From an uncultured Muribaculaceae bacterium (GTDB taxonomy: Bacteria; Bacteroidota; Bacteroidia; Bacteroidales; Muribaculaceae), in NCBI GenBank assembly GCA_910586995.1, contig CAJUKZ010000003.1:124001-188000 (forward strand): a stretch of DNA of 64,000 nt, given 5' to 3'. The translations under genes and the position numbers were made by a program. Positions 44,300 to 53,384 of this stretch are shown in pieces (position 1 is the first letter of the stretch; each line of letters begins with the position of its first letter). The notes below the pieces were generated by a model. It was not told the origin of the DNA. It worked only from the letters and a program-made list of their open reading frames with translations, and did no database searches.

Positions 44300-46270
44300 A
44301 TGAAATACCGTTTTTTCTATTTTTTATGCACCCTGCTTGTTGGTGTCAATACCTGTTTTGCTGAAATTAAAGAAGAAGTAAAAGTCGAAGATAATGGCTT
44401 TAAATGGATTGAGTTATATGATTCTGAAAATGGTTACTCCGGAGTGAAAACTATTGATGGCAAAGAAATAATCTCCACAACATTAAAAATAAATTATATA
44501 TTTTACGATTCTAAAAATCTATTCAAAGGAGTATACTTTGATAAAGAATTAAATATAACTTACTGCTATTTTGACCTTAATGGCAAACAAATCTTTGAGC
44601 CGGGAAAATATACGTCTATTTTATTTTATGAAAGACATGCTGCAGCAACTACACTAGATGGAAAAATAGGCATCTACACCCTTGACGGGAAAGAGATTAT
44701 AACGCCCAAATACACCAAGATTACCATGTCCGATAATGGATACTTTTGTATTGAGGATAATGGAAAACATGGAATATGCTCGCTTGATGGAAATGAGATT
44801 GTACCACCTATTTACGAGGAATTTGTTTACTATTCTGCTGAAGGATTTAAATCCGGAGGAAAAAAACTCGGTATATTCCTACCCGGACATGACATTCGGA
44901 AATTTGTGGATAACAAAAAGGAAATATCCACGGACAAAGGCAAATTCATTATTAATATAATTTACAACGTACGTAGTTGGGTAACAACTGCTGACGGGAA
45001 AGAAATCATACCTCCATCCTTAGGCGCAACATACATAACATGGGAAGATAATGAAAAAAATAGCTACTTTTTAGTAAGAAAAAAAGATGGAGATTCTGAA
45101 TTTTGCGGCATTTATCGATACGATGGGAATGTGGAAGTGCCGTTGACTCAAGAATATGAATGGTGCTTTTTTGAATGTGAACTGACCGACACGGCTGCTA
45201 CACGTTTATATAAAGTAAAAAACAAACAAGGTGAATATGGAATCTACCGTGTGGGCGTAGGTGAAATAATACCTCCTGGGAAATACGATTATCCAAGTCT
45301 TAACACTTTCGGATTTAGCTGTAAGGGAGAGGATGACACCGAGACATTCTGCGACTTTTTAGGCCGGGAACTATTTCCATTAGGACTATATACATATGTC
45401 TATGGGGAAAAAGAGGGCTATATAAAAGTCATGGATAAAAACGAGAATTATGGAGCTTACGATTTGAGGGGGAATCTTATTGTACCTGTAAGATATCAGG
45501 GACTGGTCTATAACATGGAAACGGGATTTGCGTCCGACTATGGCGACAATATATTGGGAGTATTTCTACCGGCGCAGATATCATCCAAACTTAAAGATAT
45601 GTTCGACAGAGCCTATGCAATCTCCGATACTGAACCGCAGGCAAAATTTGATGCATACATGGCAATAGCGAAAGAGGATCCGAACAATGAATTCGGATAT
45701 AAGGCACTTGCGTATAACAATATCGGTTGTCTTCTGATGGAGCAGGGAGACCTCAACAGCGCAAAAGATTTTTTTGAATCGGCAGTGGCCATAGATCCGA
45801 GTTATAACACTGCTCAAAACAATCTTAGCAGCGTCAAGTCACAGATCAGCAGCAAAAAATGGCAAAATATAGCAAATACCCTTACAGGAATAAGCAATGC
45901 ATTGAGCAACGCAGCAGGCTACAGAATGGACTACCAGCAGTCGTTTGGCGACGATTATGGTTCATTCTCAGATAGTGACTATTCCAACGGAAATTCTTCT
46001 TCACGGAATTTCCAAGCGGAATATGACAGATGGGAACAACGTGCAGAAAGAAACTATAATTCATTGACAACAACAGGGCACTCTTACACAGATAAAGAAG
46101 GAAACAAGAGTGGCTCAACACATAGAGGTATGAATGGAGGCAATTATGTGCGGATGAAACAATTGCTCAGAGAGGCACAGAGCCAAATGCGCAATGTGCG
46201 ACAGAAAGCAGCCCGCGCAGGCATCACAATTCAACAATCAAAATGGGAAACAGTTGTGGTTTCGTACTGA
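44300..46270 (+). CDS. WG-repeat protein with C-terminal TPR region
   Basis: 656 residues. Signal peptide MKYRFFYFLCTLLVGVNTCFA, then about ten WG-type beta repeats to residue 425 (recurring units such as DGKEIITPKYTKI, LDGNEIVPPIYEEF and RGNLIVPVRYQGL). A TPR stretch follows at about 430-520 (NNIGCLLMEQGDLNSAKDFFESAVAIDPSY). The tail is Ser/Asn/Tyr-rich with a conserved-looking end QMRNVRQKAARAGI. Base composition of the 5' two-thirds is visibly more AT-rich than the neighbours, with AAA- and ATA-heavy codons, suggesting recent acquisition. Function unknown; WG repeats often serve binding or scaffold roles. Confidence 0.85.
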   Translation: MKYRFFYFLCTLLVGVNTCFAEIKEEVKVEDNGFKWIELYDSENGYSGVKTIDGKEIISTTLKINYIFYDSKNLFKGVYFDKELNITYCYFDLNGKQIFEPGKYTSILFYERHAAATTLDGKIGIYTLDGKEIITPKYTKITMSDNGYFCIEDNGKHGICSLDGNEIVPPIYEEFVYYSAEGFKSGGKKLGIFLPGHDIRKFVDNKKEISTDKGKFIINIIYNVRSWVTTADGKEIIPPSLGATYITWEDNEKNSYFLVRKKDGDSEFCGIYRYDGNVEVPLTQEYEWCFFECELTDTAATRLYKVKNKQGEYGIYRVGVGEIIPPGKYDYPSLNTFGFSCKGEDDTETFCDFLGRELFPLGLYTYVYGEKEGYIKVMDKNENYGAYDLRGNLIVPVRYQGLVYNMETGFASDYGDNILGVFLPAQISSKLKDMFDRAYAISDTEPQAKFDAYMAIAKEDPNNEFGYKALAYNNIGCLLMEQGDLNSAKDFFESAVAIDPSYNTAQNNLSSVKSQISSKKWQNIANTLTGISNALSNAAGYRMDYQQSFGDDYGSFSDSDYSNGNSSSRNFQAEYDRWEQRAERNYNSLTTTGHSYTDKEGNKSGSTHRGMNGGNYVRMKQLLREAQSQMRNVRQKAARAGITIQQSKWETVVVSY

Positions 46271-46417
46271 TTCTCGATTCTCTCTATCCATATACGATGA
46301 ACATACCCTTATTTTGCGTTATTACCCCACAGATACAAGTGAATTATGATGTAGTCTCGCTCCTTGATACCGCAAGAAGATAGCACTACCATCATTCCAT
46401 TTGGGGCGCGAGGATGA

Positions 46418-47188
46418 TCACATGTCTGACAACTGGCTCAGCGCATGCTCGAGATCTGTGGTCGACAGACGGCGGCGAAGTTCGCCACGGTAGGCGATGG
46501 ATATGTAGCCCGTCTCCTCGGATACCACAACGGCCATAGCATCAGTAGCCTGTGCTATACCGAGTGCCGAACGATGCCGCAGACCGAGTGATCTTGGAAC
46601 ATCCGAATCGTGACTTACCGGCAGAATGCATCCTGCCGCCTTGATACGGTTATCTGCAATTATCAATGCACCGTCGTGCAGCGGTGAATTTTTGAAGAAA
46701 ATATTCTCTATCAAGCGTGTATTGATCTCGGCATCGATCATATCGCCTGTTTTCTCATACATGTCGAGCGGCATCGACTGTTGAATCACAATCAAAGCTC
46801 CTGTCTTGGACTTGGCCATGCTCATGCATGCATATACAATCGGTATAACCCATTTGCGCTGCCGTGCCTCGGCCTCCTCACGGTGTCCGTGAAAAATCCT
46901 GCGTAGCACGTGCCAGCGCTTCTGCGAACCGAGTTCCACAAGGAAACGCTTTATCTGCTCCTGGAACACAATCACCAAGATAAGCAGACCGATGCTCATG
47001 AACTGGTTCATAATTGTGCCGATCAGACGCATACCAAGAATCTCCGAAGTCACAACCCACACCATTATGAAGGCCATGACTCCATAGAATATATTGATCG
47101 TACCCGATTCCTTCATCAGCTTATACAAGTAATAAAGCAATACGGCTACAAGCAATATGTCTAAAGCGTCCTTAATTCCGAAATCCAT
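46418..47188 (-). CDS. cdaA: Diadenylate cyclase CdaA (c-di-AMP synthase)
   Basis: 256 residues. Three N-terminal membrane helices (about 9-25, 32-48 and 58-76) are followed by a DAC domain with the catalytic DGA motif (172-174) in HDGALIIADNRI and the RHR motif (204-206) in GLRHRSALG. It condenses two ATP molecules into c-di-AMP, a signal for potassium and osmotic control. It follows folP by 54 bp in the order typA-folP-cdaA. No CdaR or GlmM gene is adjacent. Confidence 0.95.
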   Translation of the reverse strand: MDFGIKDALDILLVAVLLYYLYKLMKESGTINIFYGVMAFIMVWVVTSEILGMRLIGTIMNQFMSIGLLILVIVFQEQIKRFLVELGSQKRWHVLRRIFHGHREEAEARQRKWVIPIVYACMSMAKSKTGALIVIQQSMPLDMYEKTGDMIDAEINTRLIENIFFKNSPLHDGALIIADNRIKAAGCILPVSHDSDVPRSLGLRHRSALGIAQATDAMAVVVSEETGYISIAYRGELRRRLSTTDLEHALSQLSDM

Positions 47189-47242
47189 GACTTATGAAAG
47201 AGAGATGTTTGGTTTATTATTATGGTGTTATCGCGGTGCGTA

Positions 47243-48133
47243 TCAGCAGGATGGCAATGAATCAGGATTCATGGAATAACATGTTACGGCCAAAGCCTGT
47301 CTGGCTGCGGCGACATCATGCACACGCAGTATGGATGCTCCACCATGAGCCACGGCATATGTCCCCAGAGCTATAGTTCCGGATAAGGCATGATCAGCGG
47401 TGACTCCGAGCGGACGTGTTATCATCGACTTACGCGACACACCGACAAGCAACGGATGACCAAGACCGTGGAATAAAGGCAGATCGTGCATAAGCCTGTA
47501 ATTTTGCTGCGTAGTCTTGCTGAATCCAAAACCGGGGTCTACTATCACATCGGAGATTCCCATTGAGACAAGTTCACTAAGACGTTCTCCCAATTCGCGG
47601 ATCACGTCTGTAGTGACATCCCCATAGCCGGTATGGTTCATCATATCCTGAGGAGTTCCACGCATGTGCATAAGTATATAAGGAGCACGCACATCCACTA
47701 CCGTACGCCACATATCAGTATCAAGAGCTCCTCCCGAGATGTCGTTGATTATGTCAGCTCCCATCTCCGCAATCGTCTTTCTTGCTACAGAGGCTCTGAA
47801 AGTATCCACGGAAACAGGTATGTCGGAATCAATGGACCGAAGAACGCTCAACCCGGCTTCGAGTCTTCGCAGTTCCTCCTCCTCGCTCACATCAGATGCA
47901 CCCGGACGCGACGAGTACGCGCCTATGTCTATCATATCCGCGCCCTCCGATAGTAGCGTCTCCACCCGGCGACGCACAGCGTCCTCCCCCATGCTGCGCG
48001 AACCGGCATAGAAAGAGTCCGGAGTCACGTTTAGAATTCCCATTACCTGCGGACGGTCGAACTCAACGAGTCTTCCGCCCGGCAGAGTCAGGCTGAACGG
48101 AACAAAAGCGGCGGCGGACAAGCTATGCTGCAT
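47243..48133 (-). CDS. folP: Dihydropteroate synthase
   Basis: 296 residues, TIM-barrel pterin-binding enzyme. The two signatures are clear: GILNVTPDSFYAG (31-44) and SEGADMIDIGAYSSRPGA (about 69-86); later strands read PISVDTFRA-like and DPGFGFSKT. It joins 6-hydroxymethyl-dihydropterin pyrophosphate with p-aminobenzoate in folate synthesis. It begins 6 bp after typA and precedes cdaA, a pairing common in Bacteroidetes. Confidence 0.95.
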   Translation of the reverse strand: MQHSLSAAAFVPFSLTLPGGRLVEFDRPQVMGILNVTPDSFYAGSRSMGEDAVRRRVETLLSEGADMIDIGAYSSRPGASDVSEEEELRRLEAGLSVLRSIDSDIPVSVDTFRASVARKTIAEMGADIINDISGGALDTDMWRTVVDVRAPYILMHMRGTPQDMMNHTGYGDVTTDVIRELGERLSELVSMGISDVIVDPGFGFSKTTQQNYRLMHDLPLFHGLGHPLLVGVSRKSMITRPLGVTADHALSGTIALGTYAVAHGGASILRVHDVAAARQALAVTCYSMNPDSLPSC

Positions 48134-48139
48134 GATGCA

Positions 48140-49939
48140 TCACGATTTATTGGCACGTTTGCGCTCCAGTTCGTCAAGGATAATCTTGCGCAGACGTATA
48201 TGGTGCGGTGTTACCTCCACATATTCATCGCCCTTGATGTATTCAAGCGCTTCCTCAAGGCTGAATACCACAGGAGGTATGATACGGGCCTTGTCGTCAG
48301 CACCGGACGCACGCATATTGGTGAGCTTCTTAGACTTGGTGACGTTCACCACAATATCGTTGTCCTTGGCGTTCTCGCCCACGACCTGACCGGCATAAAC
48401 TTCCTCCTGCGGGAAAATGAAGAAACGTCCGCGGTCCTGGAGCTTGTCGATGGCATAGGCATAGGCCGTTCCTCCCTCCATAGCTATAAGCGAGCCATTA
48501 GTGCGGCGTTCGATCTCGCCCTTCCACGGCTGATATTCAAGGAAGCGGTGCGCCATGATAGCCTCACCTGCAGAAGCTGTGAGCACATTGTTGCGTAGTC
48601 CAATTATACCGCGCGACGGTATATGGAACTCCATATGCACACGGTCGCCCTGAGCCGTCATGGACACCATCTCACCCTTGCGTCGGGTGATCATATCTAT
48701 GATTTTTGAAGAATACTCCTCTGTGACATTGATAGTAAGCAACTCCACAGGCTCGCACTTCACGCCGTCGATCTCCTTGATTATTACCTGGGGTTGTCCC
48801 ACCTGAAGCTCATAGCCTTCGCGACGCATAGTCTCGATCAATACAGACAGATGCAACACGCCTCGTCCGAATACCGTCCATACATCCTCGTTTGTGTCCT
48901 TATGAATGCGCAGCGCGAGATTTCTGTCGAGCTCACGCGTGAGCCGGTCTCCGATATGACGGGATGTCACGAACTTTCCATCGCGTCCAAAGAAAGGACT
49001 ATCGTTTATCGTAAATGTCATTGACATAGTAGGCTCGTCGATGGCTATACGCGGCAGCGGTTCGGGATTTGCAAAATCTGTGACCGTATCGCCTATTTCA
49101 AACGAATCAAGACCCACGAGCGCACAGATGTCACCGCTACTTACACTCTCCACACGTTTGCGTCCCATACCTTCAAATGTATGCAATTCCTTGATACGCT
49201 GACGCGACACAGTGCCGTCTTTCTTGCACAGACCGATCTCCATGCCCTCGCGGAGAGTTCCGCGGTGCACACGGCCGATGGCTATTCGGCCAACATAATT
49301 CGAGAAGTCAAGCGAGGTGATCAACATCTGCGCATCACCATCAAGGATCTTGGGCTCAGGTATATGTTCTATTATCGCATCAAGAGCGGCAGTTATGTCC
49401 TCGGTGGGTTTATTCCAGTCAAGGCTCATCCATCCATTCTTCGCAGAACCGTATACGGTGGGGAAGTCAAGCTGTTCTTCGGTAGCATCCAGGCTGAACA
49501 TCAGGTCAAACACCATTTCCTGCACCTCATCGGGGCGGCAATTGGGCTTGTCGACCTTGTTGATCACAACTACAGGCTTCAATCCCATCTGTATTGCTTT
49601 CTGAAGCACGAAACGTGTCTGTGGCATAGGACCTTCAAAAGCATCGACAAGAAGCAGACAACCGTCAGCCATATTAAGCACACGCTCCACCTCTCCACCG
49701 AAATCGGCGTGTCCGGGAGTGTCTATGATGTTTATCTTATATCCCTTGTAATTTATAGATACGTTCTTTGAAAGAATCGTTATACCCCTTTCGCGTTCGA
49801 GGTCGTTGTTGTCAAGAATAAGTTCGCCTGTGCTCTGGTTGTCGCGGAACAGATGTCCGGCAAGAAGCATTTTATCTACAAGCGTGGTTTTGCCATGATC
49901 CACGTGGGCTATGATGGCTACGTTCCTAATCTTCTGCAT
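48140..49939 (-). CDS. typA: Ribosome-associated GTPase TypA/BipA
   Basis: 599 residues from the ATG at 49939 (MQKIRNVAIIAHVDHGKTTL); an upstream in-frame ATG would add 28 residues of no family match. G1 is at 11-18, DTPGHADFGGEV is G3, and NKVDKPN is G4. EF-Tu-like, EF-G-like and the BipA-specific C-terminal domain (about 480-599) follow. It is a translational GTPase that helps 50S assembly under stress. First gene of the typA-folP-cdaA unit. Confidence 0.96.
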   Translation of the reverse strand: MQKIRNVAIIAHVDHGKTTLVDKMLLAGHLFRDNQSTGELILDNNDLERERGITILSKNVSINYKGYKINIIDTPGHADFGGEVERVLNMADGCLLLVDAFEGPMPQTRFVLQKAIQMGLKPVVVINKVDKPNCRPDEVQEMVFDLMFSLDATEEQLDFPTVYGSAKNGWMSLDWNKPTEDITAALDAIIEHIPEPKILDGDAQMLITSLDFSNYVGRIAIGRVHRGTLREGMEIGLCKKDGTVSRQRIKELHTFEGMGRKRVESVSSGDICALVGLDSFEIGDTVTDFANPEPLPRIAIDEPTMSMTFTINDSPFFGRDGKFVTSRHIGDRLTRELDRNLALRIHKDTNEDVWTVFGRGVLHLSVLIETMRREGYELQVGQPQVIIKEIDGVKCEPVELLTINVTEEYSSKIIDMITRRKGEMVSMTAQGDRVHMEFHIPSRGIIGLRNNVLTASAGEAIMAHRFLEYQPWKGEIERRTNGSLIAMEGGTAYAYAIDKLQDRGRFFIFPQEEVYAGQVVGENAKDNDIVVNVTKSKKLTNMRASGADDKARIIPPVVFSLEEALEYIKGDEYVEVTPHHIRLRKIILDELERKRANKS

Positions 49940-49981
49940 AGGATGGATTATTTGCTGTTTTCTTCTGTATATTTCAAGTTG

Positions 49982-49989
49982 CAAAGTTA
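49982..49989 (-). promoter_or_regulatory. -7 element for the typA operon
   Basis: TAACTTTG on the minus strand, 42 bp before the typA start. A -33 box at normal spacing is not evident. Confidence 0.45.
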
Positions 49990-50329
49990 CTAATAATTCG
50001 GCAAAATGAACACGCATGTCCATGAAAATGCAAAAACCTGACGTCCGCAGATACTACGGTATCCCCACGGAATGTTAATTGTATTTAATTACCTGCATGA
50101 ATTGCACCCCGTTCAGACTAAAATCTATAACTTTACGTCATAAAAAACAAGCCTGCGGTTAAATCAAGCAATTCATCACGGCCTGAACCTGCCGGATATA
50201 TTCTGAGTTCAAAAACTTTCAAGGCCTCACGTACGTTGAAATACCATACAGACACAGCCAACATGTGCATTCCTGCAATGACGGAGTCTGTGCCTGATGT
50301 GTTCAACTATTGCTAAATTAAGAATTATT
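49990..50329. other. Intergenic region between typA and the small membrane-protein gene
   Basis: About 340 bp without a gene. A near match to the -7 element (TAACTTTA, 50128-50135, plus strand) is the only candidate promoter for the rightward genes. A short hairpin GATAC/GTATC near 50050 has no T-run. I see no RNA gene or repeat. Confidence 0.45.
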
Positions 50330-50617
50330 ATGGATCAGCAAGATTTCAGACGTAACACGGCCACTGAGGCTCACCGACGCAAAGTCAGCAATACAAATGC
50401 CTGGCTCGGTCTTATATTCGGCATATTCATGGTACTGTTTTATGTAGCTATGGGTGTGTTGCTTTTTACACCTGTGTTCAACGTGCTTTTCGAAGGAATG
50501 GCCGCAGGAATTGCCTGGATACGCTACCTCGTAGCCGTAGTCCTCATTATCTACGGATTCTACAGAGGATACCGGTTGTGGAAAGGCGTAAGTTATGAAT
50601 ATGTAGATGAAGATTGA
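50330..50617 (+). CDS. Small two-helix membrane protein of unknown function
   Basis: 95 residues from the ATG at 50330 (MDQQDFRRNTATEAHRRKVSN); the polar N-terminus is followed by two hydrophobic helices (about 23-48 and 58-79) and a short acidic tail. No family recognised. Its stop codon is immediately followed by the start of the PstS-like lipoprotein gene (1 bp gap), so the two are almost certainly co-translated. A role as a membrane partner of that lipoprotein or of the downstream TPR protein is a guess. Confidence 0.75.
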   Translation: MDQQDFRRNTATEAHRRKVSNTNAWLGLIFGIFMVLFYVAMGVLLFTPVFNVLFEGMAAGIAWIRYLVAVVLIIYGFYRGYRLWKGVSYEYVDED

Positions 50618-50618
50618 T

Positions 50619-51602
50619 ATGAAAAGACATACCTTATTAGCCGTAGCCGTGGCCCTGATAGCCTCGGCTGCGACGTCGTGTATGAAATATCAGAAGCCGA
50701 ACAGCGATACAGCCACATCCGGCACAATGACTATGGTCTGCGACAATTCTTTCCAGAACATAATGGAACAGGAGATCGAAGTGTTCGAATTCCAGTATCC
50801 TGAGGCTCATATACTGGCGCGCTACGCTCCCGAGAAAGTAGCGGTGGACTCGCTCATGAAACTCAACACAAAGACAATTGTCATACCGCGCGATCTGACA
50901 AAAGATGAAGTCAAGAGCCTAAGGAACAAGCGACTCATAACCAAATCGAAAAAGATAGCAGTCGATGCTGTAGCCCTGATAGTAAACCCGGATAATCCCG
51001 TGAGCATACTTTCAGTAAGCGAGATCGGAGACATTCTTACCGGCAAGCTCACCGACTGGAATCAGATCGAACCTTCGAAACTCGGCGATATCAAAGTCGT
51101 ATTCGACAGCAATTTTTCAAGCACCGTACAATACATGCGCGATTCGTTGATGAACGGCCAGCCGTTCGGGCCGAATGTATTCGCCCAGGACTCGATCCAA
51201 GGCGTATTTGATGCCGTGCGCAAGACAAAGTCTGCTATTGGCGTGGTAGGAGTCACATGGCTGAATACCGATCTCGACGCCACAGAAATGCCAATCGCCG
51301 ACAATGTCAAGCAACTTGAGAGCGACGACCCGACTCAGGTCAAAGAATTCGATTCTGAGATAAAAGTTCTGAAAGTACGCCGCGACGATGACTTCCACGC
51401 ATATCAGCCCTATCAGCAATATATCTACGACGGATCTTATCCTCTGTTCCGTCAGATATACATGATCACCGTAGGTGCTAATGGCGGTCTCAACCACGGA
51501 TTCTATACATTCGTCACAGGCAAGATCGGACAGAAGATAATCCTACGCACAGGTATCTGCCCCGCCGTGATCTCTCCTCAGGTAGTATCGCTTGAACGAT
51601 AA
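50619..51602 (+). CDS. PstS-like substrate-binding lipoprotein
   Basis: 327 residues. The start at 50619 (MKRHTLLAVAVALIASAATSC) gives a lipobox with Cys21. The body is a PBP-like phosphate-binding domain (GTMTMVCDNSFQNIMEQ at the N-terminus, ILTGKLTDWNQ in the middle and YDGSYPLFRQIYMI late), the family of PstS. No pstC, pstA or pstB lies nearby. In several Bacteroidetes a similar gene sits between exbD/tonB genes and a TPR gene, so a role outside phosphate ABC transport is possible. Confidence 0.82.
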   Translation: MKRHTLLAVAVALIASAATSCMKYQKPNSDTATSGTMTMVCDNSFQNIMEQEIEVFEFQYPEAHILARYAPEKVAVDSLMKLNTKTIVIPRDLTKDEVKSLRNKRLITKSKKIAVDAVALIVNPDNPVSILSVSEIGDILTGKLTDWNQIEPSKLGDIKVVFDSNFSSTVQYMRDSLMNGQPFGPNVFAQDSIQGVFDAVRKTKSAIGVVGVTWLNTDLDATEMPIADNVKQLESDDPTQVKEFDSEIKVLKVRRDDDFHAYQPYQQYIYDGSYPLFRQIYMITVGANGGLNHGFYTFVTGKIGQKIILRTGICPAVISPQVVSLER

Positions 51603-51673
51603 TTGAGCCTGCAGAACCAATCATTTATGAAATCAACAAACTAAAAAACAGATAAACAACAACACAGAGACAA

Positions 51674-53311
51674 ATGAAATCAAAATTTCTCTTATCCCTT
51701 TTTATCGGCTCGTCGCTGATTGCATCTGCCGACGGATATAAGGACGGTATCGAGTATTTCAAGGCCGACCAGTTCGACAACGCTAAAGAAATCCTCACCA
51801 AGAACCTCAACAATCCCGGTACAGACAAGGCTCTGAGCTACTATTATCTTGGTGCAATCGACCTCAAGAATGGCGACAAGGCTGCCGCAAAAGCAAACTT
51901 CGACAAAGGTGTGGCTGCAAACTCAGGCTGCGCGTTCAACTTCGTAGGACTCGGACAACTCGACCTTCTGAACGGCAACGTAAAGGCCGCTGAGGACAAC
52001 TTCAAGAAAGCTGCCAACATCAACAAGAAAGATGCAGAAATATCGGTGCTGATCGCCCGCGCATATTACAATGCCGATCCTACAAAGTACGCTAAGGAAA
52101 TCCAGAAGTATATCGACAAGGCCCGCAAGGACTCCAAGAACCAGGAGCCTTCTATCTATATCTTCGAGGGAGACCGCCTTATGGACCAGAATCAGGTAGG
52201 TGACGCAGCCGGACAGTATGAAAATGCTATCTACTGGCAGGCAGACAACTCTGAAGGCTATGTGAAGTATGCCAACGCTTATGTAGGTGTAAATCCCGGC
52301 TTTGCAATCCAAAAACTCGAAGAACTCGTAGCACTCCAGCCTAACTCAGCTCTCGCACAGCGCGAACTCGCCGAGAAATACTACGAGAACGACCAGTGGC
52401 GCAAGGCTTCAGATACCTACGGCAAATACATCCAGAACCCCAACCACTTCCCCGAAGATCGCGCACGCTATTCCGTGCTCCTCTACTATGGAGAGAACTA
52501 TCAGCCCTCGCTGGAGATCGCCGAATCATATCTGGCCAATGACCCCAACGACTTCCTGATGAACCGTATGAAGATGCTCAACCTCGCCGCTCTCAAGCGC
52601 TACGACGAAGCCAAGACAGCAGCAGAGAAATTCTTCACCCTCAAAGGCTATTTCTCCGGAAACGACTACATCACTTACGCTGACATCCTCAATGCCCTTG
52701 GCGATCCTGATGCAGGCATAGCCATCATTGAAAAAGGCGCTAATGATCTGCCCGACAATCTCGCCATGCAGCAGAAGCTATCCGAGACATATCTTACAGC
52801 CAAGCGCTACGCCGATGCCGCTACTTCTTATGACCGCTATATCGACGCAAAGGCCAAGACTGAAGAACCTGTAACTGTTACAGACTACTTCGCCGGTGGT
52901 GGCCGCTACCTTACATATGCTGCATCTACCGACTCACTGCCTGAGGCAGCCGCAGCTGCAGCAAAAGGTGTCGCCTATATAGACAAAGGTCTTGCAGAGC
53001 AGCCCAACAACCCCAGCCTCGTGCGTCGTAAAGCACAGCTTATAATGGTAGGCAACGGTAAGGAAATGAACCAGGCTGCAGCCAACGAGTATCTCCGACT
53101 GATCGAGCTTCTCGACATGACCCCGGACAGCAAGAATCCTAATAACCCCAACAACGATATCGCATACTACAAGAATGCATATCAGATGCTCGGCATATAC
53201 TACGACGGCATCAAGGACACAGACAACGCTGTTAAGTATTTCAGCTTGCTCCTTGAACTTGATCCCGAGAACGAAGCCGTACGCAACTACGTTGAAAGCG
53301 CAAAGAAATAA
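51674..53311 (+). CDS. Periplasmic TPR-repeat protein
   Basis: 545 residues. Signal peptide MKSKFLLSLFIGSSLIASA, then about 12-13 tetratricopeptide-type helix pairs spanning nearly the whole chain (for example ALSYYYLGAIDLKNGDKAAAKANFDKG, FVGLGQLDLLNGNVKAAEDNFKKA and GIYYDGIKDTDNAVKYFSLLLELDPENEA). Codon use is biased toward C-ending codons such as AAC, GAC and CTC, unlike the flanking genes, which suggests strong expression. It follows the PstS-like gene by 71 bp and ends at a strong terminator. Likely a scaffold protein in the envelope. Confidence 0.87.
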   Translation: MKSKFLLSLFIGSSLIASADGYKDGIEYFKADQFDNAKEILTKNLNNPGTDKALSYYYLGAIDLKNGDKAAAKANFDKGVAANSGCAFNFVGLGQLDLLNGNVKAAEDNFKKAANINKKDAEISVLIARAYYNADPTKYAKEIQKYIDKARKDSKNQEPSIYIFEGDRLMDQNQVGDAAGQYENAIYWQADNSEGYVKYANAYVGVNPGFAIQKLEELVALQPNSALAQRELAEKYYENDQWRKASDTYGKYIQNPNHFPEDRARYSVLLYYGENYQPSLEIAESYLANDPNDFLMNRMKMLNLAALKRYDEAKTAAEKFFTLKGYFSGNDYITYADILNALGDPDAGIAIIEKGANDLPDNLAMQQKLSETYLTAKRYADAATSYDRYIDAKAKTEEPVTVTDYFAGGGRYLTYAASTDSLPEAAAAAAKGVAYIDKGLAEQPNNPSLVRRKAQLIMVGNGKEMNQAAANEYLRLIELLDMTPDSKNPNNPNNDIAYYKNAYQMLGIYYDGIKDTDNAVKYFSLLLELDPENEAVRNYVESAKK

Positions 53312-53332
53312 ACATATTTCAAGAGCAATCTG

Positions 53333-53381
53333 ACAAGATACAAGAGAGCCACTGGAAACCGGTGGCTCTCTTGTATCTTGT
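53333..53381. terminator. 20-bp perfect-stem bidirectional terminator
   Basis: ACAAGATACAAGAGAGCCAC (53333-53352) and its exact complement (53362-53381) enclose a 9-nt loop with an inner GG/CC pair. It lies between the convergent TPR and VKOR genes and can serve both. Confidence 0.75.
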
Positions 53382-53384
53382 ATA

